Assembly: GCA_002838815.1 (NCBI GenBank)
Contig: LQGW01000011.1
Location: 1-64,000, forward strand
Origin: Clostridiaceae bacterium JG1575
GTDB taxonomy: Bacteria > Bacillota > Clostridia > Clostridiales > Clostridiaceae
Direction of reading: 5' to 3'
Length of the DNA stretch: 64,000 nucleotides
Both the position numbers and the translations under genes were made by a program. The notes under the pieces were generated by a model. The model was not told the origin of the DNA. It saw only the letters and a program-made list of their open reading frames with translations, and ran no database searches. Below are positions 16,556 through 25,218 of the stretch, in pieces (positions within the stretch are counted from its first letter, which is position 1; the number at the start of each line of letters is the position of its first letter).

Positions 16556-18238
16556 ATGGAAGAACTGCAAGGACTGACCGTGCAGCAGCTGTTTGCCCTG
16601 CCCGCGCTCTCCGACGCCAAGCTCCTGGCCGGAGGACCGGGCAAAACCGCCATCCGTCTGATCAACATCATGGCGGACCCGGAAATCCTCGAGTGGATTG
16701 ATGAAGGCCAGATGCTGGCCATGACGGGCTATAATCTGCCCGGCTGGTCCCTCGAAAAGCGGCTGGCGTTTTTCAAAAGCTGCCATGAAAAGGGGCTCTC
16801 GGCCATGGCCATCAAGTTAAGGCCCTATATGGAGCGCTTGGATCCGCCGATCCTCGATTATCTCAATGAGGTGGGGCTTCCCGTCATTGAGGTCTCGCCC
16901 ATGGTGCCCATCTCCCAACTAATCCGTGAAGTCACGGATGCGCTCTTTGAGCAAAAAAACCACCGGGCGGAGCGTCCGGAAGCGGTGCATCAGCGATTCA
17001 TGGACATCATCCTCTCCGGCGGCGGCCCCTTTGAAATTACGGGCATCCTTGCCGGCTACCTTCAAAACCCCGTGGTCTTCGAAATGAGCTACAGCCTCGA
17101 TATGGTCAAGGATTGGCGTTCCTTGACCAAAGAAGAGCAGGAATTTTTGATGAAGGATTATGGACGCTTTACGGCGGATCGAGCCAAGCGCAACGCCCAC
17201 CGCATCACAGAGTCTGAGACCACCCGCCAAGGCCACCGCATTCGAAGGATCACCATTCCCATCATCCTTCGGGAGAATATTTACGGGTACTTGACGAGCT
17301 GGAGCTGGTATGCGCCCCTCAACAGCCACGATCGCTCCATCATGGAGGTTGCGGCCACGGTGATGAGCCTGCTTTTGATGCAGAGTCTTTCGGTCCGTGA
17401 AGTGGAGGTCAAGTATGCCTCGGAATTCTTTGAAGATCTTATTTCGGAGGATCCGGCCAAACGAACGCGGGCCATGGAGCTTCGAACGTATTTTGATGTA
17501 CGCTCGGCCCGAAGCTACGGCGTTCTTTTGACGGAGTTGCGGCTGCAAAACGAATACGTGCAGGAGAACGTCAGCCTTGCGGTTCGGCGCTTGATTCACT
17601 TTTTGTCGCCGTCTTTGGAGCGGTTGAAGTTCCGCCACGCTCTGGAGGGCATTATTTCCACCCGAGCCAACGGCTTACAGGTGCTCCTGGGGTTCCCGGC
17701 CACTGCCGATCCCCAAGGCGTCTTTCAGGAACTTTGCCAGGAGATTCTTCGTCTGGTGGCCGAAAGCTTTCCAGGCTTTGCCGCAGACGTCGGCGTGGGC
17801 CGCATGAAGCAGTCCCACACCAAAATCCGGGAAAGCTACGAAGAGGCCGCCCATGCGCGCACCATTCATCGGCTCTCCGGGGATTCCCGGCGCATCTTCT
17901 ATGAAGACCTGGGCATTTATCAGCTTTTGTTTCAGGAAGGGTCGCAAGCGCAGATGGCGGATTTCTGCGACTCGGTATTCGGCCCCTTGGAAGACTACGA
18001 TGAAAAAATGAAAGAACAGCTTTATACCACCTTGAAGGCTTATTTCAAAACCGGAGGCAATCTTCGAGAAATGGCTCGGGAACTCTACTTGCACTATAAT
18101 TCAGTGCTTTATCGACTCAACCGGTTTCGGGAAATTACAGGAAGGGATCTGCGTGAAGAAGATCAGCGGCTGGATGTTGCCATGGCGCTGAGGATCCGCG
18201 AGCTCCTGCCCCGATCCAAAAAGGAGGAACTTTCATGA
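16556..18238 (+). CDS. pucR: PucR-family purine catabolism transcriptional regulator
   Basis: A 560-residue regulator. The N-terminal PucR domain (about 1-130) begins LTVQQLFALPALSDAKLLAGG, a GGDEF-like middle domain follows, and the C-terminal HTH_30 domain reads REMARELYLHYNSVLYRLNRFREITG (about 510-550). In Bacillus subtilis PucR controls purine catabolism genes in response to allantoin-pathway compounds. Here it is the first gene of an operon with a second molybdenum hydroxylase, overlapping the next gene by 4 nt, and lies divergent from the first xdh operon. It probably controls both from the 250-bp region between them. Its ligand is unknown. Confidence 0.9.
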   Translation: MEELQGLTVQQLFALPALSDAKLLAGGPGKTAIRLINIMADPEILEWIDEGQMLAMTGYNLPGWSLEKRLAFFKSCHEKGLSAMAIKLRPYMERLDPPILDYLNEVGLPVIEVSPMVPISQLIREVTDALFEQKNHRAERPEAVHQRFMDIILSGGGPFEITGILAGYLQNPVVFEMSYSLDMVKDWRSLTKEEQEFLMKDYGRFTADRAKRNAHRITESETTRQGHRIRRITIPIILRENIYGYLTSWSWYAPLNSHDRSIMEVAATVMSLLLMQSLSVREVEVKYASEFFEDLISEDPAKRTRAMELRTYFDVRSARSYGVLLTELRLQNEYVQENVSLAVRRLIHFLSPSLERLKFRHALEGIISTRANGLQVLLGFPATADPQGVFQELCQEILRLVAESFPGFAADVGVGRMKQSHTKIRESYEEAAHARTIHRLSGDSRRIFYEDLGIYQLLFQEGSQAQMADFCDSVFGPLEDYDEKMKEQLYTTLKAYFKTGGNLREMARELYLHYNSVLYRLNRFREITGRDLREEDQRLDVAMALRIRELLPRSKKEELS

Positions 18239-20541
18239 CAGGTGATGTCGTGGGCAAAAGCGTGGTCCGAAAGGACGCCCTGGAAAAGGTCTTGGGCCGC
18301 GCCATGTATACGGATGATTTTTTGATCCCGGATTTGTTGGTGGGGCGTCTGGTCCATTCGCCCCACGCTCATGCACGGGTAAAAAAGGTTCATAAGGAAA
18401 AGGCCTTGGCCCTGGACGGGGTGCTCGCCGTGCTTTGCTATGACGATGTGCCCCACATCCCCTACCCCTCCGCCGGGCACCCCTATTCCCTGGACCCCTC
18501 CCATCGGGATGTGGCGGATCGGCTGATCTTCACGGACGTCGCCCGCTATGTGGGGGATGTTGTGGCGGGGGTGGTGGCCGAGGATGAGCTGACGGCCCGA
18601 AGAGCCGCCGCGTTGGTTGAAGTGGACTATGAAGAGCTTCCTTTTGTCTTAAACCCCAAAGAAGCCATGGCCGAGGGAGCCCCGAGGCTCCACGAAGGAT
18701 TCCCGAGAAACATTCTGGCCTCTTTTGGCAACGACTATGGGGATACCTTGGGTACCCTGAAAACAGCCCATTATTGCGTGGAAGATACTTACAGCACCAA
18801 CATTGTCCAGCATGCGCAAATGGAGAATCAAACGGCTACAGCCCATGTGGCCTCGGACGGCCGCATCGTCATCACCTCTTCGACGCAGATTCCCCACATT
18901 GTGCGTCGGGTAGTGGGGCAAGCCTTGGATCGTCCCTGGGGAGACGTTCAGGTCATCAAGCCGTACCTGGGCGGAGGCTTTGGCAATAAGCAAGACGTTA
19001 TTGCAGAGCCCATCGTTGCGGCCATGACCTTGGCGGTGGGCGGGCGTCCCGTACGGCTCACCTACGACCGGGAAGAGGTTTTTGTGGATACCAGAACCCG
19101 TCACGGCATTGAAATTGCTTTTCATACCTGCCTGGATGAAAACCACAAGCTATTGGCCACCCACGTGGAGGCCATCAGCAATAACGGAAGCTATGCTTCC
19201 CACGGCCACTCCATCATCATGGCGGCTACCTCGAAGTTTCGACCGCTCTACCATTGGCAGGCCTTTCGCATTGAACCCAAAACCGTCTATACCAACCTGC
19301 CCACTGCCGGCGCCATGCGGGGCTACGGGGCGCCTCAGATGACCTTTGCCCTGGAGTGCCACATGGACGATCTGGCTCGCCGCTTCAAGATGGACCCGGT
19401 GGAATTCCGCATGAAAAACCTCGTCGGCTTAGGCTATGAGGATCCCGTCACCCACAACCGGGTGAAAAGCTTTGGCATCCCTGAATGCATCCGACGGGGC
19501 AAAGAGGCCATTGGCTGGGATGAAAAACGGGCAACCTACGCGCATCAGACGGGCTGTCGCCGAAAAGGAGTGGGCATGGCCCTCTTCAGCTATGGTTCGG
19601 GAACGTATCCTGCGGGTCTGGAGATCTCCGGGGCGCGCATGAGCCTTCATCAGGACGGCTCGCTGACCCTTATGGTGGGCGCAACCGAGATCGGCCAAGG
19701 GGCCGATACGGTGTTTGCCCAAATGGCCGCTCAAACCGTGGGCCTCTCTTATGATAAGGTACGGGTCCGATCCACCCAAGACACCGATATTGCCCCCTTT
19801 GATACCGGAGCGTATGCCTCTCGGCAAACTTACGTTGTGGGCTTTGCCATCCATGAGGCCGCAACGATCATTCAGAAAAAAATCTGCAAAGTGGCGGCTC
19901 GCCTCACGGGGTTGCCTCCAGAAGAGCTGGAGACCCGGGAGGATTATGTGATCCATCGAGGGACGAAGGAAGTGCTGATGCCCATCGCGGATGCCGCTTT
20001 GGAAGCTTATTATCATCGGGAGTTTGCCGAACCCATCACCGCGGAGGTCAGCACCAACACGAGGGTGAATGCCTTTTCCTATGGAGCGACCTTCTGTGAG
20101 ATTGAAACGGATCTGCGCACGGGAAAAATTGAGATCCTCGACATCCTTAACCTGCATGACTGCGGCACCGTCATCAATCCCCAGACCGCGGAAGGCCAGG
20201 TTTTTGGCGGCATGTCCATGGGCATCGGCCAGGCGTTGACGGAGGATTTAAAATTCTCGCCCAAGGATGGGCATTGTCTCAACCCCAATTTGTTGGATTA
20301 TAAAATTGGCACCGCCATGGACATGCCGCCCATGCGCTGCCTGTTTGTGGAAGCCAAAGATCCCTCCTCTCCCTATGGACAAAAATCCTTAGGGGAGCCT
20401 CCGACCCTCTCCCCGGCCCCGGCCATCCGAAATGCCCTTTTGCATGCTACGGGGGTCGCGATGAATGATTTGCCCTTGAGTCAGCAGCGGGTGTTTGAAG
20501 CCTTCCAGGCCGCAGGGATTTTGATGGAAAAGGAGAATTGA
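18235..20541 (+). CDS. Molybdenum hydroxylase, molybdenum-binding subunit (set 2)
   Basis: A 768-residue catalytic subunit paralogous to the one at 12696. Motifs in order are KVLGRAMYTDDFLIPDLLVG, YLGGGFGNKQD, AMRGYGAPQMTFALE, ATEIGQGADTVFAQMAAQ, ASRQTYVVGFAIHEAA and the active-site Glu in KSLGEPPTLSPAPAIRNA. Differences from set 1 in the pocket loops suggest a different purine or purine-like substrate, but substrate cannot be read from sequence. It starts within the pucR stop (ATGA) and is followed by its own FAD and Fe-S subunits, the reverse of the order in set 1. Confidence 0.92.
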   Translation: MTGDVVGKSVVRKDALEKVLGRAMYTDDFLIPDLLVGRLVHSPHAHARVKKVHKEKALALDGVLAVLCYDDVPHIPYPSAGHPYSLDPSHRDVADRLIFTDVARYVGDVVAGVVAEDELTARRAAALVEVDYEELPFVLNPKEAMAEGAPRLHEGFPRNILASFGNDYGDTLGTLKTAHYCVEDTYSTNIVQHAQMENQTATAHVASDGRIVITSSTQIPHIVRRVVGQALDRPWGDVQVIKPYLGGGFGNKQDVIAEPIVAAMTLAVGGRPVRLTYDREEVFVDTRTRHGIEIAFHTCLDENHKLLATHVEAISNNGSYASHGHSIIMAATSKFRPLYHWQAFRIEPKTVYTNLPTAGAMRGYGAPQMTFALECHMDDLARRFKMDPVEFRMKNLVGLGYEDPVTHNRVKSFGIPECIRRGKEAIGWDEKRATYAHQTGCRRKGVGMALFSYGSGTYPAGLEISGARMSLHQDGSLTLMVGATEIGQGADTVFAQMAAQTVGLSYDKVRVRSTQDTDIAPFDTGAYASRQTYVVGFAIHEAATIIQKKICKVAARLTGLPPEELETREDYVIHRGTKEVLMPIADAALEAYYHREFAEPITAEVSTNTRVNAFSYGATFCEIETDLRTGKIEILDILNLHDCGTVINPQTAEGQVFGGMSMGIGQALTEDLKFSPKDGHCLNPNLLDYKIGTAMDMPPMRCLFVEAKDPSSPYGQKSLGEPPTLSPAPAIRNALLHATGVAMNDLPLSQQRVFEAFQAAGILMEKEN

Positions 20542-20542
20542 G

Positions 20543-21406
20543 ATGCTGGATCTTCAAAAAGTATATCGGCCCCGTTCCCTGGAAGAGGCCTTGCACCTGC
20601 TGTCGAATGAACCGTTGCGCCCCTTGGCGGGAGGAACGGATCTTTTGGTCGAGCTTCGGGGGCAAGTGCTCCGGGAGGTTTCGATCCTCGCGTTAACATA
20701 CATCCCGGAGCTTCAAGGCATTTATGAAGAAGGAGAGCACTTATTCATCGGCCCCATGACCACCTTTACCGAGCTCATCGAATCGCCCCTCATTCAAAAG
20801 AACCTGCCGGTTTTGGCCCAGGCGGCTCAAACCATTGCCGGCCCGCAGATTCGAAACGTGGCCACGGTGGGCGGTAACGTCGCCAACGCCGCCGTTTCCG
20901 GGGATTGTATCCCCAGTCTTTTGCTCTACGATGCCAAGGTGCGCCTGATGCGGGAAGGGTCTCAACGGACCCTGCCCTTAAAAGACTTCTTCACGGGTCC
21001 AGGAACCACCGTTCGAGGCCCAGAGGAGCTCTTGGGCGGCCTCTTGATTCCCAAGGAGCACCTGGGGGATCTTTCGGCGCATTATATTAAATATTCCGTG
21101 CGCAAATCCATGGATTTGGCGGTTCAAGGGGTGGGGCTCGCGCTGAGCCTCAAGCAAGGGCGCATTGAAAAGTTGCGCGCCGCCTTCGGGGTATGCGCTC
21201 CAACGCCGCTGAGGCTGTTATCCGATGACGCCTATCGGGGCCGCCGGCCCGACGAGGAGCTGTTTCAGGATATGCTAGCCGAGGTGGAAGGCTCCTTGAA
21301 GTTGCGCGATTCTTGGCGGGCCTCCAAGGCCTATCGTCAGCACCTGGTGCGGGTTTTGCTGCGGGAAGCATATACCGCCTGCCTCGCCCAGGCGAAAGGA
21401 GAATGA
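20543..21406 (+). CDS. Molybdenum hydroxylase, FAD-binding subunit (set 2)
   Basis: A 287-residue FAD subunit. It has RPLAGGTDLLVELRG near the N-terminus and GPQIRNVATVGGNVANAAVSGDC in the middle, the two FAD-contact segments of the CoxM/XdhB family. The ATG follows the previous stop by one base, so translation is coupled. It works with the neighbouring molybdenum and Fe-S subunits. Confidence 0.92.
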   Translation: MLDLQKVYRPRSLEEALHLLSNEPLRPLAGGTDLLVELRGQVLREVSILALTYIPELQGIYEEGEHLFIGPMTTFTELIESPLIQKNLPVLAQAAQTIAGPQIRNVATVGGNVANAAVSGDCIPSLLLYDAKVRLMREGSQRTLPLKDFFTGPGTTVRGPEELLGGLLIPKEHLGDLSAHYIKYSVRKSMDLAVQGVGLALSLKQGRIEKLRAAFGVCAPTPLRLLSDDAYRGRRPDEELFQDMLAEVEGSLKLRDSWRASKAYRQHLVRVLLREAYTACLAQAKGE

Positions 21407-21407
21407 T

Positions 21408-21890
21408 ATGAAAGAAACCATTCGCATGACGGTCAACGGGCGCGCGCGCGTTGTGGAGATTGACCCTAGGGAAACCCTTCAGGAAGTGCTTCGCCAACGC
21501 CTTCACCTCACCGGCTTAAAAATAGGCTGCGGGGTGGGCGAGTGCGGCGCATGTACGGTGATTTTGAACGGGCGCCCCGTGGATTCCTGCCTGATTTTAG
21601 GCGTCCTCGCCGATGGAGGCGAGATTACCACCGTGGAAGGGCTGGCCAAGGACGGCAAGCCCAATGCGGTTCAGCAAAGCTTTGTCGATCACGGAGCCGT
21701 GCAGTGCGGTTTTTGTACCAGCGGCCTCGTCCTTACCGCTACGGCCCTTGCCCAATCCGGCAAGAGCTATACGCGGGAAGAGATCAAAAAAGAAGTCACA
21801 GGCCACCTGTGCCGGTGCACGGGGTATGCACACGTCATTGACGCCATCTGGGACGTCTGCGGAACAAAGGAGGTGGGATCCGACGAGTAA
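21408..21890 (+). CDS. Molybdenum hydroxylase, 2Fe-2S subunit (set 2)
   Basis: A 160-residue subunit with two [2Fe-2S] centres: cysteines in GCGVGECGACTVILNGRPVD, and AVQCGFCTSGLVLTA with GHLCRCTGYAHVID. It follows the FAD subunit by one base, with GGAG just upstream. It is the last subunit of set 2; the permease gene begins after a 166-nt gap that holds a short GGGAAG/CTTCCC inverted repeat and no gene. Confidence 0.94.
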   Translation: MKETIRMTVNGRARVVEIDPRETLQEVLRQRLHLTGLKIGCGVGECGACTVILNGRPVDSCLILGVLADGGEITTVEGLAKDGKPNAVQQSFVDHGAVQCGFCTSGLVLTATALAQSGKSYTREEIKKEVTGHLCRCTGYAHVIDAIWDVCGTKEVGSDE

Positions 21891-22056
21891 ACATCCAAAA
21901 TATGGGCAAGGAGCAATCCGCGAAGCCCCTCCATTTTGGCATTGCCACTGGTCACTTCAAAGGAAGAACGAATCGAAGGGAAGAATCAAGGATCCCTTCC
22001 CTCATCCAACCAATGACAAACATCGTCAAATGAATCATTCGTAATTGGAGGAAATC

Positions 22057-23448
22057 ATGGAAAAATTCTTTAAGCTCAAAGAAAACGGCACCGACGTTAA
22101 AACCGAACTATTTGCAGGGCTGACGACCTTTCTCACCATGGCGTACATCATGTTTGTCAATCCCAACATCTTGAAAGCCACTGGAATGGATGAAAACGCG
22201 GTGTTCATCGCCACCATTCTTGCGGCCGTCGTGGGAACCCTCATCATGGGGCTTTACGCCAACGTTCCCTTTGCCCAGGCTTCAGGCATGGGGCTCAATG
22301 CCTTTTTCACGTATACCGTCGTCAAGGGGCTGGGCTTCACCTGGCAGCAAGCCTTGGCCATGGTCTTTCTTTGCGGCCTTTTGAACATCCTCATCACCGT
22401 CACCAAGATCCGTAAGATGATCATCAATGCCATTCCCATTTCGCTGCAGTACGCCATCTCCGGCGGCATCGGGCTCTTCATTGCCTACATCGGGCTGATC
22501 AACTCGGGATTTCTTCGGTTCTTAGTGGATGAAACCCACGCGTTGGGCTTTGGCTCTTACTCTTCCGCCGTCCCCTCGCTGACCAACTTCAACGATCGCG
22601 GCGCGCTCTTGGCCTTATTCGGCTTGGTCGTCACCATCATCCTTTTATTGCGCAACGTCAAGGCCGCCATCCTCATCGGCATTATCTTGACCACCATTTT
22701 GGCTGTATTGACGGGCCATGTGCAGATCACGGGAGCCCTCATCAATTCGGACGCCCACCTGGGCGCGTTGAGCAAAACCTTCCTGCAGCTGGACATCCCG
22801 GGATTATTTAAGGATCCAGGCAAGCTTCTTTTGGTGTTCTCCACCATCTTTGCCTTCTCCTTAACCGATACCTTTGATACCATCGGAACCTTCCTTGGCA
22901 CGGGCCGCAAAGCCGGTATTTTCGACGAGAGCGACACGAAGAAGTTTGAACAAAGCCGCGGCGGTTTGGATTCAAAGCTGGAGCGCGCCCTCTTTGCCGA
23001 TGCCACCGCCACCTCCGTGGGCGCCCTGTTCGGAACTTCCAACGTCACCACCTATGTAGAGTCGGCCGCTGGAATTTCCGTGGGCGGACGTACGGGTCTT
23101 GCCTCGGTGGCCACTGCGGTTCTCTTCATTGCCTCCTTGGTGCTGTTGCCCATCGTCGGCATTGTCCCTGCCGTTGCTACCTCCCCGGCCCTCATCGTCG
23201 TGGGTATTTTGATGGCGGAAGGCCTGAAAAACATCGATTGGGCGGACCTTGAAGTGGCGGTTCCCTGCTTCTTCACCGTGGCCCTCATGCCTTTGGCTTA
23301 CTCCATTACGACGGGTATTTCCATGGGCTTCATCTTCTATTGCCTGACCAAGATCGTCAAGGGCAAGGCCAAGGAGGTGCACCCCATCATGTACATCGTC
23401 ACCGCCCTCTTTATTGTCTCCATGGTGCTGCAGGTGCTGGTGAAATAG
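22057..23448 (+). CDS. NCS2-family (AzgA-like) guanine/hypoxanthine permease
   Basis: A 463-residue cytoplasmic-membrane transporter with many hydrophobic segments. It begins FFKLKENGTDVKTELFAGL and carries TTFLTMAYIMFVNPNIL, ASGMGLNAFFTYTVV, SLTDTFDTIGTFLGTGRKAG and GTSNVTTYVESAAGISVGGRTGL, hallmarks of the PbuG/AzgA branch that imports hypoxanthine, guanine or adenine with protons. The start at 22057 has GGAGGA five bases upstream; the in-frame TTG 12 nt earlier lacks spacing. It probably feeds the deaminases and dehydrogenases around it. Confidence 0.92.
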   Translation: MEKFFKLKENGTDVKTELFAGLTTFLTMAYIMFVNPNILKATGMDENAVFIATILAAVVGTLIMGLYANVPFAQASGMGLNAFFTYTVVKGLGFTWQQALAMVFLCGLLNILITVTKIRKMIINAIPISLQYAISGGIGLFIAYIGLINSGFLRFLVDETHALGFGSYSSAVPSLTNFNDRGALLALFGLVVTIILLLRNVKAAILIGIILTTILAVLTGHVQITGALINSDAHLGALSKTFLQLDIPGLFKDPGKLLLVFSTIFAFSLTDTFDTIGTFLGTGRKAGIFDESDTKKFEQSRGGLDSKLERALFADATATSVGALFGTSNVTTYVESAAGISVGGRTGLASVATAVLFIASLVLLPIVGIVPAVATSPALIVVGILMAEGLKNIDWADLEVAVPCFFTVALMPLAYSITTGISMGFIFYCLTKIVKGKAKEVHPIMYIVTALFIVSMVLQVLVK

Positions 23449-23528
23449 CCGGCGTAAAAAAAGGCCCCAAGGGGCTATGGATCACGCCGCCCCTTTGAAG
23501 ACAAAAAATAAAAAAGACGCCTCAGAGC

Positions 23529-23580
23529 GCTCCTTCTTGAACCGATTTGGCCCAAGAAGGAGCAAGGAGGGGTCTTTTTT
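23529..23580. terminator. Terminator between the permease and pyrE (convergent)
   Basis: GCTCCTTCTTG (23529-23539) pairs with CAAGAAGGAGC (23553-23563). An A-rich tract lies before it and a run of seven T after it, so it can act in both directions. A weaker GGCCCC/GGGGC hairpin lies just after the permease stop. Confidence 0.8.
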
Positions 23581-23593
23581 TCATGGGTCGCCC

Positions 23594-24220
23594 TTACTTC
23601 ATCCAATCCTTGGATTGGGGATTGGCCATGAAGGCTCGCAGCTTTTTGATTTCGTCACTTTGGATGTACCCGGAGGTGGCAGCGACCTCCAAAAGCTCTT
23701 CGTAGGTGGTCAGCGAAGAGACGGGGAGCTTTGCCGCCGCTATGCGTTCTTTGGCTTTGGTCATGCCGTAGGTGAAGATCGAGATCAAACCGATGACCTC
23801 GACGCCGCTTGCTCGAAGCGTCTCTACGACGTCCAACGAGGAGCCGCCCGTGGAGATGAGGTCCTCCACCACGACGACTTTCAGGCCGGGCCGGATGCGT
23901 CCTTCAATGGCGTTTTGCTTGCCGTGATCTTTGGCTTTTCCTCGCACAAACCCCATGGGAAGCTCCAGGCGCTCCGCCGCCAAGGCGGCATGGGGGATGC
24001 CGGCGGTAGCGGTGCCCATGAGCATTTCAGCCTCCGGCCAAAGCGATTGGATCTGTGCGGCCAAGGCGTCTGCCACCAAACGGCGTTCTTTGGGGTAGGA
24101 GAGGATCAGACGGTTGTCGCAGTAGATGGGGGAGAGAATCCCTGAAGCCCATAAAAAGGGTTCTTCCGGGCGAAGGGACACGGCCTCAAGATCTAAGAGC
24201 AGCTGAGCAATTTCTTTCAT
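23594..24220 (-). CDS. pyrE: Orotate phosphoribosyltransferase
   Basis: A 208-residue enzyme of de novo pyrimidine synthesis, joining orotate and PRPP to give orotidine 5'-phosphate. The PRPP-binding loop VVVVEDLISTGGSSLDVVE is clear, and the N-terminal FLWASGILSPIYCDNRLILS is typical. Its start overlaps the pyrF stop by 4 nt, so the two final steps to UMP are translated together. The other pyrimidine genes are not in this window. Confidence 0.95.
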   Translation of the reverse strand: MKEIAQLLLDLEAVSLRPEEPFLWASGILSPIYCDNRLILSYPKERRLVADALAAQIQSLWPEAEMLMGTATAGIPHAALAAERLELPMGFVRGKAKDHGKQNAIEGRIRPGLKVVVVEDLISTGGSSLDVVETLRASGVEVIGLISIFTYGMTKAKERIAAAKLPVSSLTTYEELLEVAATSGYIQSDEIKKLRAFMANPQSKDWMK

Positions 24221-24924
24221 GAAACGTCCTCCCCTAAAAAGGCGCGGCGGATGGCGAGATAGGCGGCGTAGGGATCGGGGGCTTTGGTGATGGGGCGGCC
24301 CACCACGATAAAGTCAGAGCCCAGGGCGCGGGCTTCTTCGGGGGTGACCACCCGAACCTGATCGCCCTTGGCGGCGTCCGCCGGGCGAATGCCGGGCGTT
24401 ACGGTGAGGAAGTCTTCGCCCAAATGTTTTTTGATCAAGGGAACTTCCAAAGCGGAGCAGACGACGCCTTGAAGACCAGCCTTTTTGCTGTTGCTCGCAT
24501 AATGGAGCACCGTTTCGCTCAGGGGCTCTTGGATGAGCAACTCCTCTTTGAGAATCTCATCCGAGGTGGAGGTCAGCATGGTGATGGCGATGAGCAGGGC
24601 GTTGCTTTTTTGAGCCAAGAGCTCCTTGGCCCCCGACTCCATCATCTGGATGCCTCCAGCGGCCTGTACGTTCATCATATCCACGTTCAAGGCACAAACC
24701 GAGCGTACGGCGCCGGCAACGGTGTTGGGAATGTCGTGGAACTTCAGGTCCAGGAACACCCGATGGCCTTGGTCTTTCAAATAGTTCACGATGGAGGGGC
24801 CCTCCCGATAGAAAAGTTCCATCCCCACTTTGGTGTAGATGGGTTCGGGGAATTGAGCCAGCAGCGCTTCCACTTCTTTTTTGGACTGGTAATCCAGTGC
24901 CACGATTACGTCTTTTTTCGTCAT
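24217..24924 (-). CDS. pyrF: Orotidine 5'-phosphate decarboxylase
   Basis: A 235-residue enzyme that decarboxylates OMP to UMP. It has VIVALDYQSKKE at the N-terminus and the catalytic Asp-Lys-Asp segment in VFLDLKFHDIPNTVAGAV; TPGIRPADAAKGDQVRV is the phosphate-binding loop. The start at 24924 follows GAGGAG. A start farther upstream would add 34 residues overlapping the transcription-terminator hairpin. The ~290-nt leader has a promoter and a terminator-like hairpin, so expression may be attenuated. Confidence 0.95.
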   Translation of the reverse strand: MTKKDVIVALDYQSKKEVEALLAQFPEPIYTKVGMELFYREGPSIVNYLKDQGHRVFLDLKFHDIPNTVAGAVRSVCALNVDMMNVQAAGGIQMMESGAKELLAQKSNALLIAITMLTSTSDEILKEELLIQEPLSETVLHYASNSKKAGLQGVVCSALEVPLIKKHLGEDFLTVTPGIRPADAAKGDQVRVVTPEEARALGSDFIVVGRPITKAPDPYAAYLAIRRAFLGEDVS

Positions 24925-24978
24925 AATACTCTCCTCGTTGGTTTCTTCGGGGGGATGATCCAAGCCTCCATGCAAAAA

Positions 24979-25014
24979 GTCCTCTTTTTCAACAACCCGG
25001 CTGAAAAAGAGGAC
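24979..25014 (-). terminator. Intrinsic terminator in the pyrF leader (possible attenuator)
   Basis: A 13-bp perfect stem (24979-24991 with 25002-25014) is followed on the minus strand by five T residues, 55 nt before the pyrF ATG. The loop contains CCGGGTT, which can pair with AACCCGG at 25086-25080 near the predicted transcript start. Two exclusive folds are therefore possible. It could alternatively only end read-through from the yqeB operon. Confidence 0.7.
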
Positions 25015-25102
25015 GTGGGGTCCCAATGGGAGGGTGCATCTGCTGCAACCTATGCCTGGAACTTCTCAGCATCTCGGTACCGGGTTAAAGTTTCCACGGA
25101 AT

Positions 25103-25131
25103 ATCTTAACGGACTTTTGCAGCAATTACAA
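25103..25131 (-). promoter_or_regulatory. Predicted pyrFE promoter
   Basis: On the minus strand TTGTAA (25131-25126), a 17-base spacer and TAAGAT (25108-25103) give a fair sigma-A promoter about 170 nt upstream of pyrF and just downstream of the yqeB stop. Confidence 0.5.
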
Positions 25132-25218
25132 GAGCGGTGGGGCTCGTTTTTTGGGATCCAGGAGCCTGCGTCAACCAAAGAGTCGAGGGTTTTGCGAAGA
25201 TGCCCCGGCCCAAAAGCG

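Noticed and set aside
21891-22056. Sigma-54 promoter before the purine permease (TTTTGGCATTGCC)
   Set aside because: The GG and GC are not ten bases apart, so it fails the sigma-54 spacing rule.
25027-25200. T-box or TPP riboswitch upstream of pyrF
   Set aside because: Short look-alikes (GGTACCG, CTGAGA) are present but the conserved cores are not. It is reported only as a possible attenuator.
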